This document shows, piece by piece, positions 17,207 to 25,320 of a stretch of 64,000 nucleotides of DNA (position 1 is its first letter; each line of letters opens with the position of its first letter). The notes beneath the pieces are model-generated. The model was not told the origin of the DNA. It did no database searches and saw only the letters and a program-made list of their open reading frames with translations. The DNA comes from Evansella alkalicola (GTDB taxonomy: Bacteria > Bacillota > Bacilli > Bacillales > Salisediminibacteriaceae). The DNA lies in NCBI RefSeq assembly GCF_019042735.1, contig NZ_JAHQCR010000017.1, positions 1-64,000 of the forward strand, given 5' to 3'. The translations under genes were made by a program, and so were the position numbers.

Positions 17207-17585
17207 TTTCGCTTGTGTGAGTATCTTTGGAAAGAGAAAAGATCGCGGTGACTTCACTTTGTGACATGATTTATGGGCGGGAAAATGCTTGATTACATTT
17301 CACTTGCGTGAAATGGCTGAGGGATAGTATAGTTCGTGTTGATTTCACTTACGTGAAAGGGTGTAAGGAGATAATTGTTCATGCTGATTTCACTTTCGTG
17401 AAATGGTTTGTAGTGCAGAAAATGTTTAATTTTATTTCACTTTCGTGAAATGATTTATATTGCATAGCCTGACTTTATTTCACTTGCGTGAAATGGCTGA
17501 AGGGTAGTATAGTTTGTGTTGATTTCGCTTACGTGAAAGGGTTTTTAGTGCGAAGGATTGATTTAGTTGATTTCACTTCGTGAAA
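17207..17585. repeat. Array of nine palindromes TTTCACTTnCGTGAAA with a 45-bp period
   Basis: Copies start at 17207 and 17252 (both degenerate), then 17298, 17343, 17388, 17435, 17478, 17523 and 17571; the last is 15 bases. Distances are 43-48 bases. Each is a 6-base inverted repeat (TTTCAC/GTGAAA) around four bases. The intervening 27-32 bases differ, but the one after 17313 and the one after 17493 are nearly the same (tggctga-ggtagtatag type), so the block 17298-17358 is repeated 180 bases later at 17478-17538. No coding frame and no cas gene. See findings. Confidence 0.85.
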
Positions 17586-17640
17586 TTTTCTATTACCTTT
17601 TAAATTAAATAGTGATCTCCATTGAATTTGGGTGAGTTTC

Positions 17641-17700
17641 TTAGCAGGTCCTTTGCTCCTGCGGGGCTCCGCCTCCTCGTCGCAAATGGGGGAGGCGCAT
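17641..17700. repeat. GC-rich hairpin pair downstream of the palindrome array
   Basis: gcggggctccgc (17661-17672) and gcctcc...ggaggc (17671-17676 with 17691-17696) form two small, GC-rich hairpins, quite unlike the AT-rich surroundings. Looks like part of a dispersed intergenic element; not assigned. Confidence 0.45.
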
Positions 17701-17724
17701 TAGATTCCTCCTAATTTTGTCATA

Positions 17725-17864
17725 AAAAAACGATCCTACCTGCGCGGCTAAAGCCGCATTTCGCTTACGCGAAATTACGGAAGGAACGAAAATGCTCGGA
17801 GGACAAAGTAAACTTTGTCCTCCTATGCTTTCCGATCCTTCCTAGCAGGTGGGATCGTTTTTTT
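17725..17864 (-). terminator. Cloverleaf-like structured element and terminator at the 3' end of rnc
   Basis: An outer stem of about 19 pairs (17725-17743 with 17845-17864; cgatcctacctgc with gcaggtgggatcg, flanked by A and T runs) encloses three inner hairpins: gcggct/agccgc (17744-17757), atttcgc/gcgaaat (17758-17775) and a long one from ggaagga (17779) to ccttcc (17842), topped by ggaggacaaag/ctttgtcctcc. On the minus strand it ends in a T run, so it can terminate rnc transcription. The middle hairpin is a variant of the palindrome repeated at 17207-17585. Its T run overlaps the rnc stop codon. Confidence 0.75.
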
Positions 17865-18639
17865 ATTTGGTTTTGAGTTTTTCTAATGCTTTTTGGGCGG
17901 CCATTTGCTCTGCTTCTTTCTTCGACTTTCCGGTTCCTTTGCCTAATTGGTTTGTTTCTAGCCAGACTTCGGATACGAATTCTCGGCAGTGGGCTGGGCC
18001 TTTTTCTTGGACGATTTTGTATTGGATGTTGCCTTGTCCTTCTCGTTGGATTAGTTCTTGGAGCTGGCTTTTGTAATCCATCATATGGGAGAAGGCTCCT
18101 CCTTCTATTTTTGGATATACGTGCTCTTTTAGGAATTGATATACTGCTTCCATTCCAACGTCTAGGTAGAGTGCGCCAATGAAGGATTCGAATACGTCGG
18201 CCAGTAGGGCTGGGCGTTTTCTGCCTCCTGTCATTTCTTCTCCTTTACCTAATAATACGTAATCACCAAAATGTAGTTCGTCTGCTATTTTTGCCAAGGA
18301 TGGCTCGCATACGATGGCAGCTCTGAGTTTGGTCATCTCTCCTTCACTCATGTTTTCATAGTTCTTAAACAGGTATTGTGAGATGGCCAATTCCAAAACC
18401 GCATCCCCTAGAAATTCGAGCCTTTCATTATCATCGTGTGGTCGAATTCGATGCTCGTTTACATACGATGAGTGGGTAAATGCTTGGATGAATAGTTCAT
18501 CATTTTGGTAATCAATATGAATGCTTGATAAAAATTTACGGTACTTATCCTTTTGGGCTTTTGTTAATTGCATCTTCTTCGGTGGACGCTTAACCCTTCT
18601 TTGTATCTTGCGAGATTGTTGTTGCATGAGAACCCCCAT
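17863..18639 (-). CDS. rnc: Ribonuclease III
   Basis: RNase III cleaves double-stranded RNA, for example in rRNA processing. The 258-residue protein holds the catalytic signature NERLEFLGDAVLELAISQYLF (about residues 60-80) with its acidic metal ligands, the second acidic site in ALLADVFESFIGALYLD, and a C-terminal double-stranded RNA binding domain (MDYKSQLQELIQREGQG ... GKSKKEAEQMAAQKALEKL). Either the ATG at 18639 or the one at 18627 may be used; neither has a strong site. It ends the fapR-plsX-fabD-fabG-acpP-rnc series. In B. subtilis smc and ftsY follow; here they do not. Confidence 0.95.
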   Translation of the reverse strand: MGVLMQQQSRKIQRRVKRPPKKMQLTKAQKDKYRKFLSSIHIDYQNDELFIQAFTHSSYVNEHRIRPHDDNERLEFLGDAVLELAISQYLFKNYENMSEGEMTKLRAAIVCEPSLAKIADELHFGDYVLLGKGEEMTGGRKRPALLADVFESFIGALYLDVGMEAVYQFLKEHVYPKIEGGAFSHMMDYKSQLQELIQREGQGNIQYKIVQEKGPAHCREFVSEVWLETNQLGKGTGKSKKEAEQMAAQKALEKLKTK

Positions 18640-18661
18640 CGCTTCTTTCTAATTTTGAAAT

Positions 18662-18690
18662 CCCAAGCCCCTAATTATAAGGGGCTTGGG
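18662..18690 (-). terminator. Terminator after acpP
   Basis: Perfect 10-base arms cccaagcccc (18662-18671) and ggggcttggg (18681-18690), followed on the minus strand by atttcaaaatt. It separates acpP from rnc, so rnc expression depends on read-through or its own promoter. Confidence 0.75.
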
Positions 18691-18698
18691 TTTAAAAA

Positions 18699-18932
18699 CT
18701 ATTGATGACGTTCTATGTACTGGATAACATCACCTACAGTTGATATCTTTTCAGCATCTTCATCGGAAATTTCTAGATCGAACTCATCTTCTAATTCCAT
18801 AACAAGTTCAACTACATCCAAGGAGTCTGCACCTAAATCATCTTTAAAAGTTGCTTCAGGCTTTACTTCTGACTCATCTACACCAAGACGGTCTGAAACG
18901 ATTTTTGCAATGCGATCAATGACTGCTGCCAT
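18699..18932 (-). CDS. acpP: Acyl carrier protein
   Basis: ACP carries growing acyl chains on a phosphopantetheine arm during type II fatty acid synthesis. The start at 18932 (MAAVIDRIAKIV) is set by gaggaggtgagcaat; an earlier GTG lies inside that site. This gives 77 residues, the usual Bacillus length. The attachment serine is in the standard motif DLGADSLDVVELVMELEDEF (Ser about residue 37). The protein is acidic throughout, as expected. It follows fabG by about 70 bases. Confidence 0.97.
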   Translation of the reverse strand: MAAVIDRIAKIVSDRLGVDESEVKPEATFKDDLGADSLDVVELVMELEDEFDLEISDEDAEKISTVGDVIQYIERHQ

Positions 18933-19002
18933 ATTGCTCACCTCCTCTCAGTAATTATAGGACAATCTGTAAAAAAAAACTAGTTTTTTTCAGAACATAA
19001 TA

Positions 19003-19740
19003 TTACATTACCATTCCACCATCAACGTGTAATGTTTGTCCAGTCATGTAGGAGGCTGCCTCGCTAGCTAAGAAGGTTACTACTGCAGCAACTTGCTCCG
19101 GTGAACCTAACTTTCCAAGTGGAATCTGTTTCAGCATTTCTTCAGTCAATTCATCAGATAATGCATCTGTCATATCCGTTTCAATAAAGCCAGGAGCAAT
19201 CGCATTGACTAAAATGTTACGATTTGCAAGTTCTCTAGCCATTGATTTCGTCAAGCCGATTACACCAGCTTTGCTGGCTACATAATTTGCCTGACCTGCA
19301 TTCCCTAAAACACCAACTACAGAAGAGATATTAATAATTCTTCCATACCTTTGTTTCATCATAGGTCGAGTTACTGCCTTTGAACAATTAAAAACTCCTT
19401 TTAGATTCGTGTCAATCACAGCATCAAAATCTTCTTCTTTCATTCTCATGATAAGATTGTCTTTTGTAATCCCTGCATTATTCACTAATATTTCCAATGA
19501 ACCAAACTCACCTATTACGGTTTTCACCATCGTTCCAACAGCATCACCATCAGCTACGTTTGCTTGTATTGCCATCGCCTTTACTCCTAAGCTCTCACAT
19601 TCAGCAGCAACTGCTTCAGCTTTATCTTTGCTACCTGAATAGTTCACTGCCACATTAATCCCTTGTTTGGCTAAAGCTAAACAAATCGACCTTCCGATGC
19701 CTCGTGATCCGCCTGTCACTAATGCGTTTTGACCTTGCAT
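19003..19740 (-). CDS. fabG: 3-oxoacyl-[acyl-carrier-protein] reductase
   Basis: FabG makes the first reduction of each elongation cycle with NADPH. The 245-residue short-chain dehydrogenase has the nucleotide motif TGGSRGIGRSI (about residues 9-19), NNAG, the catalytic Ser (INISSVVG) and YVASKAG (Tyr and Lys), and ends HVDGGMVM. I start it at 19740 (MQGQNALVTGG) with aaggag eight bases upstream; the longer open frame begins inside the ribosome binding site. It follows fabD by 12 bases in the FapR-controlled operon. Confidence 0.96.
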   Translation of the reverse strand: MQGQNALVTGGSRGIGRSICLALAKQGINVAVNYSGSKDKAEAVAAECESLGVKAMAIQANVADGDAVGTMVKTVIGEFGSLEILVNNAGITKDNLIMRMKEEDFDAVIDTNLKGVFNCSKAVTRPMMKQRYGRIINISSVVGVLGNAGQANYVASKAGVIGLTKSMARELANRNILVNAIAPGFIETDMTDALSDELTEEMLKQIPLGKLGSPEQVAAVVTFLASEAASYMTGQTLHVDGGMVM

Positions 19741-19752
19741 ACACTCCACTCC

Positions 19753-20691
19753 TTATGCTTTAATCGTCTGTACTGCTTTCTCTAACGTCTCTATATCATA
19801 AACAGGTAACACCGTTGCTCTTCGGTTCACTTTCTTTACTAGTCCACTCAATACCTTGCCTGGCCCAAGCTCTAGAAAGGTATCTACTCCTTCATCCACT
19901 AATTTACGAACAGAATCTTCCCATAATACTGGTGAATAAATTTGTTCATAGAGAAGTTGACGAATTGATTCTGGGTCTGTTACTTTTTCTCCGGTCACAT
20001 TTGCAATAACTGTCATTTGAGGCTCTTGAATCTTGACATTCTTTAAGTGATCTTTCATATTTTCTGCTGCCGGCTCCATTAAAGAGGAATGAAATGGTCC
20101 ACTAACAGAAAGGGGGATCACACGTTTAGCCCCTCGCTCTTTCGCAAGATTTGAAGCAGCTTTAACACCTTCAACTGTGCCAGAGATAACGATTTGGCCA
20201 GGTGAGTTGAAGTTTGCTGGTTGAACAGCCCCTGCTGTTTCAGATGCTTCCTTCGTAACAGAAACGAGGTCTTCACGTTCCATACCTAAAACTGCTGCCA
20301 TCGTACCTTTCCCAGCTGGTACCGCTTCTTCCATCCATTGACCTCGTTTACGAACAGCTAAACATGCATCTGCAAAAGAGATAGATCCACTTGCAACTAG
20401 AGCAGAATACTCCCCTAGACTATGACCAGCTGCATACTGTGCTTCTACACCATGCCCCTTCAAAATCTCCCATATTGAAATACTTGTCGTTAAAAGTGCT
20501 GGTTGAGTATTTTCTGTCCGCTTTAAAGTTTCATCTTCACCAGAAAAAATCAATTCTGAAAATGATTCACCTAATACCTTGTCTGCCTCACGATAGATTT
20601 GCATGCTCTCATCGTATGCCTCTGCAAGTTCTTTTCCCATCCCCACTTGCTGTGATCCTTGGCCTGGAAAGAGTAATGCTATTTTCCCCAT
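19753..20691 (-). CDS. fabD: Malonyl-CoA:ACP transacylase
   Basis: FabD moves malonyl groups from CoA to ACP, giving the elongation substrate of type II fatty acid synthesis. The 312-residue protein starts MGKIALLFPGQGSQ, carries the catalytic serine in GHSLGEYSAL (about residue 91), the arginine in RGQWMEEAV and the histidine in GPFHSSLM. It starts two bases after the plsX stop, so translation is probably coupled. Confidence 0.97.
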   Translation of the reverse strand: MGKIALLFPGQGSQQVGMGKELAEAYDESMQIYREADKVLGESFSELIFSGEDETLKRTENTQPALLTTSISIWEILKGHGVEAQYAAGHSLGEYSALVASGSISFADACLAVRKRGQWMEEAVPAGKGTMAAVLGMEREDLVSVTKEASETAGAVQPANFNSPGQIVISGTVEGVKAASNLAKERGAKRVIPLSVSGPFHSSLMEPAAENMKDHLKNVKIQEPQMTVIANVTGEKVTDPESIRQLLYEQIYSPVLWEDSVRKLVDEGVDTFLELGPGKVLSGLVKKVNRRATVLPVYDIETLEKAVQTIKA

Positions 20692-20693
20692 AA

Positions 20694-21695
20694 TTATGAC
20701 TCCTTTTGTCCATTTTTTTCCTGTAGTTCCTGCTGGATTGTTGATACTACCTGCTCTTCAAACATTGTATTTGCTTGCTTAATGGCACTGAAGAAACCTC
20801 TTGCATCGGACGAACCATGTGCTTTAATTACTGGAGCGCCTAGTCCAAATAACCCTGCTCCTCCATACTCGGAGTAATCCATTTTGAGCTTTACTTTTTT
20901 AAACGCTGGCTTTAAGACTCCTGCAGCCAGTTTATTTTTGAAGGAAGAAGTTAACTCTCCTTTTAATAATGAAAACAGAGATAATGCTGTACCCTCAATT
21001 GTCTTTAGTACGAGATTTCCTGAAAAGCCATCGCAAACAACAACATCTGCAACACCTTCGAGAAGGTCTCTTGACTCTATATTTCCAACGAAATTCATGG
21101 AGCTATTCTCAAGAAGTTCATAAACTTCCTTCGTAAGCTCTGTTCCTTTTCCAGCTTCTGTACCAACATTCAATAACCCAATGCGCGGTTGGTCAACTTT
21201 TCGAACCTTTTTCATATATACATCGCCCATGAGTGCGTACTGTAGGAGATGAGATGCTTTTGCATCCATATTTGCACCTACATCAAGAAGAAGGAAACCA
21301 TCTCCCCCTAACGTTGGAAGCATTGGTGATAAAGCAGGTCTCTCAATCCCTTTGATACGTCCTACGATCAGAAGGCCTGCAGCCATTAAAGCACCTGTAT
21401 TCCCTGCAGAAATAGCAGCATCTGCTTTTCCTTCCTTAACCTGCTGTACCGCTAAAACCATAGAGGAGTCCCTCTTCCTCCTCACTGCTTTAACAGGTGA
21501 ATCATCATTATCTATCGTGACATCAGTATGTATTATTTCTACACGGTCGGAGGGAGTAATAAATTTCTTAATCTCCTCTTCCTTCCCGACTAAAGATATC
21601 TTTAAATCGGAATATGTTTCGAGGGCTAATTCACAACCCTTTATAATGCTTTCTGGGGCATTGTCTCCCCCCATTGCATCTACAGCCAATCTCAT
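20694..21695 (-). CDS. plsX: Phosphate acyltransferase PlsX
   Basis: PlsX converts acyl-ACP to acyl-phosphate, the donor used by PlsY in the first step of phospholipid synthesis; acyl-phosphate is also the product of the fatty acid kinase encoded a few genes upstream. The 333-residue protein starts MRLAVDAMGGDNAPE and shows AISAGNTGALMAAGL, LLDVGANMDAK and VCDGFSGNLVLKTIEG, all family hallmarks. It follows fapR by 20 bases and precedes fabD by two. Confidence 0.97.
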   Translation of the reverse strand: MRLAVDAMGGDNAPESIIKGCELALETYSDLKISLVGKEEEIKKFITPSDRVEIIHTDVTIDNDDSPVKAVRRKRDSSMVLAVQQVKEGKADAAISAGNTGALMAAGLLIVGRIKGIERPALSPMLPTLGGDGFLLLDVGANMDAKASHLLQYALMGDVYMKKVRKVDQPRIGLLNVGTEAGKGTELTKEVYELLENSSMNFVGNIESRDLLEGVADVVVCDGFSGNLVLKTIEGTALSLFSLLKGELTSSFKNKLAAGVLKPAFKKVKLKMDYSEYGGAGLFGLGAPVIKAHGSSDARGFFSAIKQANTMFEEQVVSTIQQELQEKNGQKES

Positions 21696-21715
21696 GCTAT
21701 ACGGCCTCCCTTAAT

Positions 21716-22270
21716 TTATTGTTCCTGACGAAACATAGAAAATTGTCCTTGAAAGACAACCTCTTGATCTACATAACTTATAACTTCAACAGTTGTACGT
21801 TCTTCACCAATTTCTGTTACATGTGCTTTCGCTACAACACGCTCTCCTTCTTTAACCCGACGCTTAAAGGAAACTGTTGATTTTACCGTTAATGCAAGCT
21901 CATCATCTATGATAGCCACAGCCAATGAATTTGCCTGAGCAAATAGATGATGACCTCTTGCTATTCTTGTACGTGAAAAAACATGCTCTTCCCGTATATC
22001 TAATAAAGAAATGGCCTGCTTGTCTAGCTGTAAGTCAATAACTTCTCCAATAACCTCATCAAGTGGCAGTGCTTTCACCGTATCATATTGTTGTTTTGCC
22101 ACATGTTTAATACGTTCCCTTACTTCAGGAATATTTAGTTCCAAGCGGTCTAGCCGTACTGTTTGTACACTTACTTCAAAAAATTCTGCTAACGCTTCAT
22201 CTGTTATAAATGGATCCTCGTTTATCTTTTCTTTTAACATAGGCTGACGTTGTTTTTTCGGTAATTTCAT
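21716..22270 (-). CDS. fapR: Transcriptional repressor FapR of fatty acid synthesis
   Basis: FapR represses fatty acid and phospholipid genes and is released by malonyl-CoA. The 184-residue protein has an N-terminal helix-turn-helix (about 18-50, TDEALAEFFEVSVQTVRLDRLEL), a linker helix (IPEVRERIKHVA) and a C-terminal hot-dog effector domain (about 75-184, IGEVIDLQLDKQAISLLDI...GHHLFAQANSLAVA). A near-perfect FapR operator lies directly upstream, so it controls its own operon (fapR-plsX-fabD-fabG-acpP). Confidence 0.97.
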   Translation of the reverse strand: MKLPKKQRQPMLKEKINEDPFITDEALAEFFEVSVQTVRLDRLELNIPEVRERIKHVAKQQYDTVKALPLDEVIGEVIDLQLDKQAISLLDIREEHVFSRTRIARGHHLFAQANSLAVAIIDDELALTVKSTVSFKRRVKEGERVVAKAHVTEIGEERTTVEVISYVDQEVVFQGQFSMFRQEQ

Positions 22271-22288
22271 TTAATCACATCCATACTT

Positions 22289-22307
22289 ATATGACTAGGT
22301 ACTAATA
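22289..22307 (-). promoter_or_regulatory. FapR operator
   Basis: TATGACTAGGTACTAATA on the plus strand, i.e. TTAGTACCTAGTCATA on the transcribed strand, matches the FapR consensus known from Bacillus (TTAGTACCTAGTCTTAA) almost throughout. It lies immediately downstream of the -10 box of the fapR promoter, about 20 bases before the start codon, where bound FapR would block transcription. Confidence 0.9.
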
Positions 22308-22309
22308 GT

Positions 22310-22338
22310 AGTATATAGTTCGATTTCTATATTTTCAA
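22310..22338 (-). promoter_or_regulatory. Sigma-A promoter of the fapR operon
   Basis: On the minus strand TTGAAA (22338-22333), a 17-base spacer, and TATACT (22315-22310). The FapR operator follows directly. Confidence 0.85.
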
Positions 22339-22352
22339 CCATGAATATTAAA

Positions 22353-24386
22353 TCAATCTAATTTTTCCCCTTGAAATGCTCCTTGCTCTCTTAATCTATC
22401 CCTTAGTTTTCCGTAATCTTCAGACTTCCAGAAGGCTTCTGAATTAACTAATTTATTTGCATCCTGCCTCGCCACTTCTAACACTCGAAAGTCCTCCACT
22501 ATATCTGCGACCTTAAAGTTTGGTAAACCACTTTGCTTTGCTCCGAAAAAATCTCCAGGTCCCCTTAATTCCAAGTCCCTTTCTGATAACTCAAAACCAT
22601 CATTCGTATCTGTCATAATTTTCATACGCTCTTTACCTACATCAGATTTCGGATCTGCAAGTAAAATACAATAGGACTGAGCTTGTCCACGACCTACCCG
22701 GCCCCTCAGTTGATGCAGTTGAGCAAGGCCAAAGCGTTCTGCATCATAAATAACCATTACCGTTGCATTAGGAACATTAACGCCAACTTCAACTACAGTA
22801 GTTGAAACAAGGAGATTCACACTGTTTTCGGCAAATTGATTCATAACATCGTCCTTTTCTTCAGAGGAAAGTCGCCCATGCATGAGCCCCACACGATATT
22901 CTGGCATTGCCTGTGTTAACTGTTGATGAACGTCTATTGCGTTTTGAACGTCTAGCTTCTCCGATTCTTCTATCAGTGGACAAATAACGTACCCTTGATA
23001 GCCTTTCCCAAGCTCTCGCTTCATAAAATCTATTACCCTCGGAAGCATATCTGGCTTTCCCCAACGCGTCTCTACTGGTTTTCGTCCTTTTGGCATTTCA
23101 TTAATGACAGATACATCCATATCTCCAAAAGCAGATATGGCTAATGTTCTTGGAATTGGAGTAGCCGTCATAAAAAGAACATCTGGTCGTAGCCCTTTTT
23201 TGCGCAAAATTCGCCGTTGTTCAACTCCAAAACGATGCTGCTCATCGGTGATAACAAGTCCTAGTTTCTTAAAATCCACTCCCTCTTGAATAAGGGCATG
23301 GGTACCAATTAGAACATCTATTTCACCATTTACTAATCCAGCTAAAATTTCTCTCCTTTCCTTAACTCGAGCCGACCCTGACAGTAATTCAACCCTTAAT
23401 TGTAAAGGCGCCAAAAGGTCTTGTAGAGATGCTTTATGCTGCTCTGCTAAAATTTCAGTTGGTACCATTAACGCACCTTGAAACCCCGCTAATGCATTTG
23501 CATACAATGCACACCCAGCAACCACGGTTTTTCCTGATCCTACATCACCTTGAAGTAAGCGATTCATTCTATGAGGTCCTTGAAGGTCATCTAGTATCTC
23601 CTTTAGCACCTTTTTTTGCGCTTGTGTAAGTTCAAATGGAAGGTCTTGAACAAATCCCTTTACCTTATCAATAGAAAAGACCTTTTGCTGTCCTTCGTCA
23701 CCTTGTCTTTCCCACTTCCGAAACATTTGCATTTTTAATTGAAAAAGGAGTAGTTCTTCATAAATCATTCTTCTTTTCGCTTGAACTAATTGTGTGGCTG
23801 AAGTAGGAAAATGAAGTTGGCGAAAAGTTTCTTGCCGATTCATTAAACGATACATATTGATTAATTGTTCAGGTAAGGTTTCTTCTATTTGATCTCCATA
23901 TTGTTGAAAAGCATTGTTAATAAATTTTCTTAAGGTGGTCATTTTCAGGTTTCCACGGATAGAATAAACTGGTTCTAGTTCTCCAGCTTGACTATTTTTT
24001 GCTGTCTTAATCGTTCCCCCGGAAATCATAAGTCGGTTACGGTCAAACTTACCGTTAATCGTTATTGTATCTCCTAGGTTAATCTGTTTTTTTAAATAGG
24101 ATTGATTAAAGAAAACCGCTTGAACTAAGAGACCGTCCACGAGTACGCGAACGGTCAAGCGTGCTTTATTTTTCCCATAAAAACGAAGGGTCGGTTCACT
24201 ATGAACTATACCCCTAATAGTCACTCGTTCATCATGCTGTGCTTCATGAATTGGTCGTATTGCATAATCTTCGTAACGAAAAGGAAAATGCTCTAGTAGT
24301 TGCTCCACAGTTTTTATTCCCATCGCTTCTAACTGTTCTACCGCCCTCGGACCAACACTTTGAATTTGTGATACGTCATCCTTCAT
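22353..24386 (-). CDS. recG: ATP-dependent DNA helicase RecG
   Basis: RecG reverses stalled replication forks and processes Holliday junctions. The 677-residue protein has an N-terminal wedge/OB-fold domain (about 60-145) and two helicase lobes: Walker A LLQGDVGSGKTVVAGCAL (about residue 285), DEQH box ITDEQHRFG, ATPIPRTL, and motif VI QLRGRVGRGQ. I start it at 24386 (MKDDVSQIQ), seven bases after aaggtg; a GTG at 24395 overlaps the sdaAA stop. It follows sdaAA in one transcript, as in B. subtilis. Confidence 0.96.
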   Translation of the reverse strand: MKDDVSQIQSVGPRAVEQLEAMGIKTVEQLLEHFPFRYEDYAIRPIHEAQHDERVTIRGIVHSEPTLRFYGKNKARLTVRVLVDGLLVQAVFFNQSYLKKQINLGDTITINGKFDRNRLMISGGTIKTAKNSQAGELEPVYSIRGNLKMTTLRKFINNAFQQYGDQIEETLPEQLINMYRLMNRQETFRQLHFPTSATQLVQAKRRMIYEELLLFQLKMQMFRKWERQGDEGQQKVFSIDKVKGFVQDLPFELTQAQKKVLKEILDDLQGPHRMNRLLQGDVGSGKTVVAGCALYANALAGFQGALMVPTEILAEQHKASLQDLLAPLQLRVELLSGSARVKERREILAGLVNGEIDVLIGTHALIQEGVDFKKLGLVITDEQHRFGVEQRRILRKKGLRPDVLFMTATPIPRTLAISAFGDMDVSVINEMPKGRKPVETRWGKPDMLPRVIDFMKRELGKGYQGYVICPLIEESEKLDVQNAIDVHQQLTQAMPEYRVGLMHGRLSSEEKDDVMNQFAENSVNLLVSTTVVEVGVNVPNATVMVIYDAERFGLAQLHQLRGRVGRGQAQSYCILLADPKSDVGKERMKIMTDTNDGFELSERDLELRGPGDFFGAKQSGLPNFKVADIVEDFRVLEVARQDANKLVNSEAFWKSEDYGKLRDRLREQGAFQGEKLD

Positions 24387-24391
24387 GATCT

Positions 24392-25288
24392 TCACACCTT
24401 TTTCTTTGAAGAACCAAATATTTTCTCCTGATATTTCCGTCCAGTTGGTGTAGCTGCTAATCCACCTTCTCCAGTTTCCCTTAATGTAAAAGGCATCGTT
24501 TCACCAATGCGATACATGGCATCAATTACTTCATCACATGGAATTCTACTCTCTATTCCAGCTAACGCCATATCTGCAGCTACCATTGCATTTGACGCAC
24601 CAAAAGCATTTCGCTTTACACATGGCACTTCCACAAGACCTGCTACTGGATCACAAACTAATCCAAGCATACCTTTTAATGCCATGGCCATCGCCTGGGA
24701 TGACTGCCTAGGTGTACCTCCTGCCATTTCAACGATTGCAGCTGCTGCCATGCCAGTTGCTGATCCTACCTCTGCTTGACATCCACCTGCCGCGCCTGAA
24801 ATGGAAGCATTATTAGCAACTATAAAGCCAAATGCTCCACTTGTAAAAAGAAAGCGTACCATTTGTTCTCGAGTAGGATTTAATTTATCTTTCACTGCAA
24901 AAAGAGTCCCTGGTACAACGCCTGCTGACCCTGCTGTAGGGGTTGCACAAATTGTACCCATTGCAGCGTTCACTTCATTTGTTGCCATCGCTTTTGCTAC
25001 TGCCTCTAATATAAAAGGACCAGATATCGTATTATTTTTTTGGATATATTCAAACAGTTTTTTCCCATCTCCTCCAGTTAAGCCAGAAACGGATTTCACC
25101 TGTTCCTTTATACCTCTCTCCACTGCTTTTTCCATTACAGCCAAGTTTCTTTCCATTTGTGCCATTATATCTTCCTTGGACCTTTCATGGTGCTCCATCT
25201 CTTGTCTTATCATGACTTCCGAAATGGATATCCCTTCATTTTCAGCAAAGGTTACTAATTCTTCTGCATTCCTAAACATAGCATTCAT
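24392..25288 (-). CDS. sdaAA: L-serine dehydratase, alpha subunit (Fe-S)
   Basis: The catalytic subunit of the [4Fe-4S] L-serine dehydratase, which turns serine into pyruvate and ammonia. The 298-residue protein contains the cysteines expected for the cluster (GTICATPTAGSAG, GGCQAEVGSA, CDPVAGLVEVPC) and the SGAAGGCQAEVGS loop of the family. It starts behind aaggggggaacaac and lies 32 bases after sdaAB. Together they form the two-chain enzyme typical of Gram-positive bacteria. Confidence 0.95.
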   Translation of the reverse strand: MNAMFRNAEELVTFAENEGISISEVMIRQEMEHHERSKEDIMAQMERNLAVMEKAVERGIKEQVKSVSGLTGGDGKKLFEYIQKNNTISGPFILEAVAKAMATNEVNAAMGTICATPTAGSAGVVPGTLFAVKDKLNPTREQMVRFLFTSGAFGFIVANNASISGAAGGCQAEVGSATGMAAAAIVEMAGGTPRQSSQAMAMALKGMLGLVCDPVAGLVEVPCVKRNAFGASNAMVAADMALAGIESRIPCDEVIDAMYRIGETMPFTLRETGEGGLAATPTGRKYQEKIFGSSKKKV

Positions 25289-25320
25289 GTTGTTCCCCCC
25301 TTGATGCCTTCCATGGTATT

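Noticed and set aside
17207..17585. CRISPR array
   Set aside because: Palindromes of 16 bases are too short for CRISPR repeats, some intervening pieces are copies of each other, and there are no cas genes in the window.
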